Origin: Ciona savignyi | Taxonomy: Eukaryota > Chordata > Ascidiacea > Phlebobranchia > Cionidae | Length of the DNA: 64,000 nucleotides | Direction of reading: 5' to 3' | NCBI GenBank assembly: GCA_000149265.1 | Contig: CH003098.1 | Span: forward strand, 84,473 to 148,472 | Shown here: positions 39,201 through 51,200 of the stretch, piece after piece | Layout: every line of letters starts with the position of its first letter | Position numbering within the stretch: the stretch's first letter is position 1 | Made by a program: the position numbers and the translations under genes | The notes under the pieces: generated by a model | What the model was told of the DNA's origin: nothing | Seen by the model: the letters and a program-made list of their open reading frames with translations, nothing else | Databases searched by the model: none

Positions 39201-42200
39201 TACTGTTTTGAGTTTACCCCATTAAACCGTTAGATTCAGGCAATGTCTGCTAACTGCCATGCATAAAAAATGCCTCAAAAACACACTGCAGAAGCATCGG
39301 TAAACCATCTACTTCTGTTTTACCACACCCAGGAAAATTAAACTTGGGTATTCTATTCCAAGCATGCGTTGTTACTCAATAAACCATCGCTTTACATGTT
39401 GTTGACAAGCCAGCAACGCTTCTTCAAAGTTGAGTTTCGTTTCATTAATCTTGTGGCAGTATTGGCGAAACGGTTCCCAGCCATCCTGGCATGCAGGGGT
39501 GCACTTCGACTCCTGGTTTGGATTTTTCTCCCACTCGCCCAGTTCATTGCATCTGTATTTAACTATTGGAGGTAGATTAGAGCATTTTCATATATTCATG
39601 CTTTGCGAACTTACTTGATAATTTACTTGGTCCAGCCATCATGTCCCCATCACACTTGTACACTGCGGCTTGGTTGTAGAGCAGGAATGAGGGTGAGATC
39701 AACTCTGCTGATTCCACTTGGAAGCCAATTGCCGAGCATACGATCACTGTGATGACATCATATATGACATCACAAGATGTGACATCACAAGATGTGACAT
39801 CACAAGATGTGACGTCACAAGATTTGACATCACAAGATGTGACATCACAAGATATGACATCACAAGATATGACATCACAAGATGTGACATCACAAGATGA
39901 CATCACAAGATATGACATCACAAGATATGACATTACAAGATATGACACCACAACCCACCTTTGCAAGCAGCAGGTTCAGGAGTCCATATTCCGTTTATAC
40001 ACTCGGTGGAATGGCGGGTTACCCCCTTGGCAACCCAGTGACCCACAAGACACTGGGTCATCACACTGCTGCGGTACTCGAACCCATGCACAGTGGCCGA
40101 GTACTCGTGCATCGCTGTCTCCGAGTGATGCAAACTCTCCGGGATCACATGACATGTCCGGTCTGCGATGTCAAAACTAATTGTGTGGATAGAATAGGAT
40201 AGGATATTCATGTTTATCCCCGTGAATGGGAAAACCAATGGGGTTAAAAAGGTATGGGCAATCATCAGATCACCTCACGCCCACCGCCAGGTTACCAGAG
40301 CTTTTGCAGTGTGTTGTTTATGATAGACACGTTCCTTCAATTTTGTAGAACCCATTAAACCGCTGGGTTCAGAAAATGTCCAGTAACTGCCTTGCCCAAT
40401 GACACAACCGACTAGCTAGCGACCAGTTTCGCACCTTCAACCTTTCGATTGAAAGGCGACGCACTTAACCGCCAGACTAACCGGCTGGACAAATAATTCT
40501 ACAACTAATGTACTCACGGCACTTAGGCACGGGGCAGGACTTTCTTATAGATGCCGCTTCATCGATATAACACCATGGCCCAGTCATAGATCTGTGATGG
40601 AGGAAACAGCCATAATGACATTATCACCATCATTTATGATGAAATCTACCCAGTTGGATTCCTGCAGTAGTTATGCACAGGCACCCCGTCGTCGATGTGG
40701 TCTTTCCATGAGATACAAATTCCTTCCAATGTGATGTTCCATGAACCAATATATTCCATTCCTATCCCCCGGTAGCATTCCGGCTCTGAGATATTTAGAT
40801 ATATGTGCCAAGATATCACATAATACGCAACATAAGAAATAATATAATTGATGCCTTAAAAAGTGCAATGTTTAAAAATAAGGTTGACACTTACAAGCTT
40901 AATTTAATGACACACTATAGTTTTATTGTCATCAAGCAACATTTTAGTCCGTTAAGACGTTTAGGTTAGATTTTGGAATCCTCATGTTTTATAATGATAA
41001 TTGCTAGTAACACAATATGTGACCTGCGATTATTGATATTTTTTACAAGTATTATTGCAGCCATAAAATTTACTAAAACACATCATACCAGCTTGGCAGA
41101 AGAATGAAAACGCTTCATCTCCAGCCACCGGATTCCACTTTCCATCCTCATCTATAGCAACCTTGGTGCTTGGGCAATAATCAATCAGGCATTCATCCTT
41201 CACCAGTTCCCCCTATATGTTACCATGTCATATATTACCACTACTTATACCTAGAACTTACTCTTTCATTACGAACAAAGCACCACGGGAAATCAGAATG
41301 AATCCCGGGGTTCCTACAATAATTCTCCTCCAGTTCTCGGTAGACTATCCGTTCGCTTTCCGGCCAAAACTCGCACCTACAATTACAACATTAAAATGAC
41401 ACAGCAGCGATAATAATGACATACCAACAATGACAAAACAATGATAATGACATAACAACAATGACATCACAATGATAATGACATAACAACAATGACATCA
41501 CAATGATAATGACATAGCAACAATGACATCACAATGATAATGACATAGAAACAATGACATCACAATGATAATGACATAACAACAATGACATCACAATGAT
41601 AATGACATAGCAACAATGACATCATAATGATAATGACATAACAACAATGACATCACAATGATAATGACATAGCAACAATGACATCACAATGATAATGACA
41701 TAGAAACAATGACATCACAATGATAATGACATAACAACAATGACATCACAATGATAATGACATAGCAACAATGACATCACAATGATAATGACATAACAAC
41801 AATGACATCACAATGATAATGACATAGCACCAATGACATCACAATGATAATGACATAACAACAATGACATCACAATGATAATGACATAACAACAATGACA
41901 ACACAATGATAATGACATCACAATGATAATGACATCACAATGATAATGACATCACAATGATAATGACATACCAACAATGACATCACAATAATAATGACAC
42001 AGCAACAATGACATCACACTTATTACAATATCTCAAAGACTCACTTTGAACCAGACCTCCCTACTGAGGCATTACCACGGTAATAATTAATTCCTCCACT
42101 TGTGACCACACAATCTTGCATCGACTCCAATGATGACGGAATAAAGAACCTGCATTGCATCATAATGAGTTATGACATCATATCATGATGACATCACACA

Positions 42201-45200
42201 CTCACTTGTTATAAGCAACCCACTGATTTGTATTGGCATGTCTAAGCACAACAGAATTATCATCAGGTTTGATTTTCAATGACAAGATCATGTCAGACAG
42301 TAGGTGAACGCTGTGATGAATATTAGGATAGGATATTCATGTTTATCCCTGTGAATGGTAAAACCAAGGAGATTAACAAACGGGATAGACACGTTCCTTT
42401 AATTTGGTTGAACCCATTAATCCGCTGGGCTCAGGCAATGTCCGTAAAGTGCCTTACTTAAGGACAGAAACGACTAGCTAGCGACCAGTTTCGTACCAGC
42501 AACCTTATAATTGAAAGGCAACGCACTTAACCACCAGAGTAACCGGCCGGACCTTTTGGGTATATCAATAAGGTAACCAATATTTCAATATAACTTTTAA
42601 AGCACAGATGTAAGAAAACCTGTAGAAGATGGATTGCTTTCCCTCATAGAATAAGCTGGAAGTTTGAGGGAACATCGTCCAATGCTGATTGGAGTCCCAT
42701 ACATTGCAGCTTTTCGATGTGATAACCGAACCCGAACGCCCTGTGAGAATTTTATAAGGCATTGCAACACCGGCAACTTAAAACAGAGAATGAAGGAAGA
42801 AACCTTGAGCAGCAGTCAGACATCTCAGAGTGGGATAATGCATAATCATGGTTGGGCTTTCGGTGAATCGCCAAACCTCGTGTGTGAAATTCCCGATCCA
42901 CTTGCATTCCTGGGTGAATACAGCACCAGCTTCGTCTGTCTGTGTGTTGGCGGGGTTAGAATGGAAATATGTTGTATGTGATTAGGCCAAATGCATTTGG
43001 TACTTGTCTCATTTTTTTATTTAATTCTCATTGCATGTATCTTTATACCGTAAATCAAGAGATAAAAAACTAAACTTATAAATCAATTGCCTAATAAAAA
43101 ATTAAATGTAATCTTAACTAAATTTATTTATGTAATCTCTAGCAAAAAAGTATCCATAGTTTATGCCTTTCTCACCCTAGTGTAAAAGGGTCAAAAAGAT
43201 CCAATTTTGTCATATCATACTATTTCACAATCATTACGAGTTTTTATATCTAACACACCTCTATACTGATAATATCAGACACATGATGAATAAAGGTTAC
43301 CTGTAAACACATCTTGTTGTGAATGTTTCGAATCGCGAATATTGCTCCTGATGCTACGTTTCCTCTTGGTACTGTGATGTCAAATAATCGCTAATTTTTA
43401 AACAACCAGCCATTGTTAAAATATTCCACAATTGTTAAAACAATCACCCATTGCTGAAATAATCAACGAGTGTAAAAACAATCAACCATCATAAAGAATC
43501 AACCACTATGAGCTCACTTTGTACAGAACAAACAGTCCGATTCTTCGATCCCCAAATTCGCCACCGTGTGGCCGTTTCCCCATTGATCGATAACTGCAAT
43601 AAAATAGAAATAATATATATAGTAATACTGCAGTCAAAGTAATAGTACACATCAAACATTATATAAAAAACACCAAACTACATTTCAATAATTATTTACT
43701 AAAAAAGCCAATGCTTTATCAGTGATCAATAACTAAATTAAACATCATAAAGTACATTAATACCTAACATAAATATGTATGAAATGGCAGTATATTAAAA
43801 ACAAACAAAATATTAAAAGCTACATACAGTAAGATTGCCATCGTTGACAACCAGAAAGAAGTCTCCCAATGACAACCGTAGATCATCATGACAATGGAAC
43901 GATTGTTTTGGTTCTCCCCCTCTGCACGGTTGCATTGCTAACCCAGTTCCCGGCACTTTGTGTTCCGCCGTCAAACACAAGGCTGGCGAGTCACAATGAT
44001 GATGTCATCTGTTTTTTTATGATGTCACAAAAAACTCACAGGTTTGAAGATTCATAAAGTTGGACCTTGTGCTCATCATTTTTATCCACCTTGACGCCTG
44101 GGAAAATCGACAGCTGTCCATGGCAACCGTCGCCATGGCAAACGCTGAGTCAGCAGTGCGGCGATTCGGGGAAACATTGGATCGTACCGTCACGCATAGA
44201 TCGTCATTTATGCTGTACAACTCGAACGAATCATCTGTGAAGTCATGGAATGGTTGATGACATCATAAATATGACATCATACAAATGACATCACACTTAT
44301 ACCCTGTGGTATTTTTCTAAGAGAAGCCCAATCAACCACGTGACCACGTGATCGGGTTACAAACCAAAATCCGATCTCAGCGCTCGTCACAACCATCGAC
44401 TCCCTGTCCAGTGATACATCCAGATGTAAGTCCTGATCAACATTGAATAATATTTACTTCAACCCTATGATGAATTGCAACGGGTAATATATTATTCTAC
44501 TTCAATATTGGACAATTTATTTAAATTTTATTTACACATCCATTAAGTTACTTGCCCCAGAATACAACCGCCCGGAAAAGAATCCAGAACCTTGATTTAA
44601 AATAAATCTGTCTAGTTTGCCTAATTGCCAAAGAATGTGGCCAGTACACCAATACAGTTATCCAACATGTCAATCAGATCCAGCACAGCATATAACTCAC
44701 TGATTTAAATTTGGAGTGTGTAAGTTGCAGTACTTTTCCGTCTGCCTTCCATCTTTGTGTGGGTTTGTTTGCGTCACATTTTTGCAGTGTCACCAACGCA
44801 TCTGGCTCTGCAGATGCTGCTTCCAAGCATAACTGTGGAGTTAATAGGGAGTGTTACATAAGATGGGATAGTGTGTCGCATTTTAACCAAAGGGTTGGAG
44901 ATTGGTAAGTGGTCGCTAGTTAGTCAGTAGTGTCCTTGGGCAAGACAACATCCCCTGAACCCAGGGAATTAATGGGTTCTACCTAAATTAAAGAAATATT
45001 ATTTTTTTAATCTTACACAACGCACTGCAATAACTCTGTCAACCTGATGGTGGGCACACGTTTACCAGTGTGAGAACATTTCGTTCTGCAATCGTGAGGT
45101 AATGTGATGATTGGTCCTGTGGTAATGCCTCTACCATTCACAAGGATAAACATAAATAACCTATTCTAAAATTGTATTTTTTTGAATTATAATCATCACC

Positions 45201-48200
45201 ATTATTAACTGAAAAAATATACTAATTTTTATAATTCAAAATTAAAATTTTTATCATTAGACCCACCATGTACTGAATATTAATAATTCGACTTCTGGTT
45301 GAATCCCACACAAATTTCGACTCCTTTCCAACTTTCGACCATTCAGATTTTTCCATCTTAGAACAACCTGGAAAATAAAAGTTCTTACACGGTTACATAT
45401 CAGGTGTTGAAATATGATAATCTAATCCATAGTTTAGTTTATTTTTTGTTTCCACGATGAAAACATAAAGCAGGACTATTGATAAAAATTTGGAAAACTG
45501 TAAAAAACAGCAAAACGAAAGTTGTTAGAACACGTCTAAACAGCAATAAATTATGGGGTCATCATATGAGGTAAAAATGGTTAACTGTGCAAAGTGGGTT
45601 AAAGTGTTTTATTGCGTGTGTTTTGTGATATAATCTTACCTAGTGGATCACAAGAGAAGTTTATATTAGTTAACTGTAGAATACAGATATGCATGTCTGT
45701 TATAAAAACCACAACATTGGGTCACAAAAGGGGTTAAATTAGGTGGTTACCTGTAGTACGAATCTCTTGTGATAAAACCCCACCCAATGGGTCAGAATCC
45801 TTAATATTAGCCGTGATGACCCAACTATTCTCCGAACCTATAATCCCGTCACCTCCGAAACATGGGTTCACAATCCGGAACTCCATCAACGGGGATAACT
45901 GTGATGCAACAACTTGGATGAGTATGTGTATAAGAGCGACCGCATTAGCATCGTTATGTTGGTTTATGATTGATCAGATGGTTGTATATCAGCAAGACAC
46001 TTACCGGTCAGTACATTCTAAGCATAATGCATGGAGTTGTAATAGTTTTGGCAAAAAAACATAAAACACAATTATTATCATCGCTTTATGTTTTTTGCTA
46101 AGGTCACTTTAAATTGATCCAATAGACCTAAATTCTTTGACACTATCATATATTTAACACACTACAATGACGAAAAGTCATGCGGTAATCTAAAGAATGT
46201 TATAAAGCATGCAGTTGCCCAACCACTAAGAAAAAACACATGCAATCCACCCTATAGCAACACAACTTACCTTAGCAGTAGGTACCAAACTCATACATTG
46301 TGGTATCTCACAATATTCCTTCTCTACTTTTTCACTCCTTGTATAACACCACGGCCCTCTCAAATCAAAATTCGGGTTTCTATGATGTAATGATTATGTT
46401 ATCACAGTAATCATAGCAACATAATGCTTTCTGACATGATACCTCGGCCCGGTTAGTCTGGTGGTTTAGTGCGACGCCTTTCAACCGAAAAGTTGCAGCT
46501 TGCAAATTCAAAACTGGTCGCTAGTAGTCAGTTGTGTCCTTGGGCAAGGCACTTAACTGACATAGCCTGAACTAGCGGATTAATAGGTTCTACCAAATTG
46601 AAGAAACGTGTCTATCATACACAACAAACTGCAATAGCTTCGGTAACCAGATTGTGAGCAAAAGGTGATCGGTCGATTGTTCCTGTGATAACCCCCTTGG
46701 TTTTCCCATTCGTGGGGATAAACATGAATATCCTATCCTACCTGCAATGATTATGATTGGTTGAACCGACTGGTTCGTATTCTACTTCATGAGGAGAATC
46801 CTCGTTCCATTTTTGGCATTCCAGTCCTGAAGCTGTTTCCGATACCTGTATAGATGGGTGTGTATCAGACATCGTCTTGGCTATGGGCACATGTAGAGCT
46901 AGGCGTAATTGATCAAAGTTGCATTACGGAATTACGCCAGCTCAATTACGTAATTCTGTAATTTTCATAATTTTTATGACATCATCTTTATTTAAACAAA
47001 CAACCAAAGATGCTGATTTCGTAATCACGCCCAGCTCTATGCATAATGCATATGATATACATACAGTTTAGAATTATGATACAAGTTATTTAAGCCATAA
47101 TACAAGTGTGCCAAGAAAACAAGAAACACCTTTACTTCGATGAACATGTTGTTTTTACAATGATAATATAACGTGTACTTTTAAATTGAAATGAAGGAAA
47201 CCATAAAGTACCGTTCCACGATAATCGAAGCCAGGGCCCAATACACAGTCAACCTTCCAAGGTTTATGATGGCCTATCGGGGTTCCATCGAAAACATAAC
47301 GTAGAACATGGCCTTGGACTGGTGGTTTCGTGTAATCTTCCTCGATACCTGGACACCGGTTGGCTCAGTGGTAACAAAGTATATTGTAGAAACATAAGCA
47401 TCTGCTAATGAATTGGTTGTGTTCTTAACAAAGATACTTAACCAGAGTTGTTTGATTATGCAATAATAAAATGTGCACAAACTAAAGGATGCAAAAAGAA
47501 ACTGTGCTGCTCATGGAAAAGTGCAGATTTTAAATAAAGTGTATATGCGAAACAAGTTTCGCGCAATATGTTTGTGTGCAATATGCCACAAGTTTTATAG
47601 GTGGCATAACAATAATAATTAATATCAGCAGTTATCCGGCTGTGGCAACTGACACATGTGGTATCAATAAAAAATAGCTGAATCACCACTAAGCAATTGA
47701 CTGAACCAGCACTTCTGCATGGCACATTGTAGCATGCACCATTTCTTAACATAGAAGATACATGAATATATAAACATCTCCCACCTATGTATGTGAGACT
47801 AGTGATGCTCTGATTTTGCATTAAATCTACAAGGAACTCGTTTGATAACTCCTCTTTGTCACTGGCTAGAAATGATCGATGAAATTTGCAAACTTTCTTT
47901 GAGTCATTATAGTCTCTAGGTGGTGTAGTGAACAATTGAAAACATCCGGGATCTAAATGTTCTGGAGAGGCTAATCGACGAGCGTTTTTAAGGGTGACCC
48001 ATCCGTCACTGCAGTCACTGTTCTGAACGATTTGTCCATAGCCTGTGAATTGTTTGGCAATTGAATACAGTGTAGAGGGTTTGGTCAGTGAAGAACAAGG
48101 ATATTAAAAAAGTCTTATGTTAACAATAAGAATTATTAAAATACATTAACTCAATATTATTCATGGCAAAAGACATTGGGATGTCACAAATCACAATATG

Positions 48201-51200
48201 ACATTAAACCCACTTGTGCACCGCCGATTCCCATTACAGGGTTCAAGTTCGGATGGCGGCCCAACACAAGGGGAAACTCCCACCCTTCCATTAACACAAA
48301 CTCTTGTATGGCCACGTCTTCCACCTACGCACGTAGCCGAGCAGTCTGTCCATGACGTCCATTCCGTCCAATACACTGAATATTAAATTGATGGGTTAGG
48401 AGGGGATGCTCATGTTTATCCATACTGTGCTTGTGTGATATATTAAAAGTAAGACTTCACATGTATGATGCGAACATCAAGACAGTTGATGGTTGTACAA
48501 TTAACTAGTCAATAAACAGACAAAGAAATGGTGGAGATGAATGAATTTGAGGTAACACAGCTGTATAAGTACACTGAAGATGCTGAACTCATGATAACTG
48601 GCAATAAATTATACATTAAGACAAAGGAATGTAAAACAGGGATGAGTCTTTATCACAATGAAGTGAGGGGAATNNNNNNNNNNNNNNNNNNNNNNNNNNN
48701 NNNNNNNNNNNNNNNNNNNNNNNNNNNNNNNNNNNNNNNNNNNNNNNNNNNNNNNNNNNNNNNNNNNNNNNNNCGGCGCATCATACGAACTATCCAGATT
48801 GGCAGTAAGGTAATCGGACGATTTTTTTGTAAAACACAACATTACTATTTTGCAAGGTTTGAATGCAGATTTTTTACCATGTTCGGCTACAATATTGGGT
48901 AAATTTTTGCAACCATAACAGCAACACTTTCCTATTTCCCTGTGTAAGAATGGTTTATATAATATTTCTATATACCTTGATCTTGACATATGGTGCTGGG
49001 AGGTTCATCCGGACTACGATGCCAGATAGAGGTGAGAATGCTTCTATTGGCTGATAGCACAAGCGGCCAGCCATGTTCGTCCAGCATTCCAATGTAACGT
49101 TTAGTGCCGTCCTGTGGTGTAATGTGTCGACAGTGATTAAACATTTCATGAAAAACAAAACAAAAAAACAACAAAAAACAAGAATGAAAAATACAAGATA
49201 TTTTACAAGAGTGAAAAATACAAGATATTTTACAAGAGTGAAAAATACAAGATATTTTAACAAATTTTTACTTCTTCCACAGCTATTCTACACAATGCAA
49301 ATTTTTGTATTTCATTATATGTTTAATAAAAAATTCGGCACGAATTATTGAACAAACCTTTGTTAGTTTGCGAAGTCTAACCAACAAATAACCTGTGTCG
49401 TAATCATCACAGACCCATTTCTGATTCAGCTGTGCATCATCACACACTTCGGTTTTAAGCTAGTGGAGGATGGAATTGTTTATAGAGTTTGGGGGTGTTT
49501 TTTTTAGGTATATTTTGTAAGTGGTTATATTAATAAACGCCTTTCTAGGGATGAATTTTCTTTGGAGGTAAGCTCGGTTTAAAATTGCCAATCATTTAAA
49601 TTGTGTGCTCTGTAACAGTCTTATTAAACAGTGGAGTTTTTCTGATATTACTTTCTGATATTGATTGGCTATTTAATTCTTCTGGAGAGCTTTGGGTTAG
49701 GTGCCTTGCATAGAATACAAACATAATATGGCATTAGATACTGAATTACTAATTATAACATAAGAAGTTAAAAGAATTTTTGACATTAACTACAATAGAC
49801 CCTACCTTGGAAGGGTTGGACGTTAATGGGTTTTCAGCCTCCAAACATCTGCCAGTTTCAATGTTAATCAGATGAAACGACTTCCACCAGCGCCATAAAT
49901 ATCGATTTCTAAATTGCCATCGGGTTACAACATTATAAAGTAAATTCACATATGACATCACATACATTTACTACACTTATATTTTCGCGAGGTTTGCAAA
50001 AACAAATTATTAGCAAAATGTGCAGATTGATACGGTTGTATTGCTTGATTTTAAATTTTTTGTCAGTCTAATCCTTTCCAGTAAAACTTTATATAATGTC
50101 TAATTTAAAAGATAATGAGCTAACTCCAAAACACCAATGATCAGAATCACACATACCGTTGAGGGTTAAGATGGCTGGGACATCTACGATACCCACGAAC
50201 AGCATTTATAGGACCAGCTGGATCATCGGTTATAACCTCTATACAAACTTGTTTCAGTTCATTTTTAATCTGGAATGCTAGGCAATAAAAAATGAATTAG
50301 CAGAGCTAGATTTTAGTCTAAACAACTCAAAACAACAAAAAGAAGAAAACAACTCAAATCATCTCTTTAAATCTTAATAAATAATTGGTAATAGTTTTCA
50401 TTTGAAAACTAAATGGGCAACAAATACATACTATCATCATATATGCCAGCTATGCAGCTGGTTGGCTGTTCATCTCGACCAGAAGGGCAATCATTATATC
50501 CGTCACACACTAGTTGAAGAGGAATGCAGATGTAAAGCAGTTTGTCACATAAAAAGTGAGTCTCGTTGCATCTTACTGTGGATATTTGATATAATTAGAT
50601 ATAAATTAGCTACACATACTAAAAAAATACAAAAAATTCTATAAAAAATAAAAACAGTTCCAACTCTGTCAAATTTAAACAAAATAATAGCAAAACATTA
50701 TGACCTATTTCCAATTGAGTTAAAAATACAAAATAACCAAATTACTTACAATCAAATAATGACTTTGTGGTAAGACCTGTAATTAAGAAATTGACATTAT
50801 ACCATAATTCACCATGTGCCCATTTTCAAGCTGGACCAGCATAACAATGGGGGATGGGTGATTGAAATTATATCCTTGCATTTTATACTGTTAATTTTTG
50901 TCAGTACAAAATTATGGTCAGCTGAAATCTCTAAAAATATAAATCTGTTCAATTTAATCCTTTGTAATAATGAGCAACGGAAAATAGTCTGCAATAATAA
51001 AGTTACATAGTAACCGAATCTTTTAACAGTAACCATTTTCTTTTTTTGCTCTACACACAATTCAGTCAACCAATTTTTAATGGTAAACATAGTAACACCA
51101 AATGTTTTTATTCAAAAAACGGTTAACTGATACAGAGATCTAGTGGAAAAGTTTTACATAAATATTATGGACAAAACAAACCAGCAGGTGTAGTTTCGAT

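Noticed and set aside
39749..40202. Long overlapping open frames on both strands (up to 143 codons)
   Set aside because: They arise from the 15-bp minisatellite, whose unit length is divisible by three and lacks stops; only the minus-strand CCP exons flanking it are coding.
41407..42015. Regular repeats that might suggest a CRISPR array
   Set aside because: Units are head-to-tail without unique spacers, in an intron of a eukaryotic gene.
48528..48989. Frames of 124-126 codons across the N gap
   Set aside because: They contain 33-34 undetermined residues and no recognisable domain.
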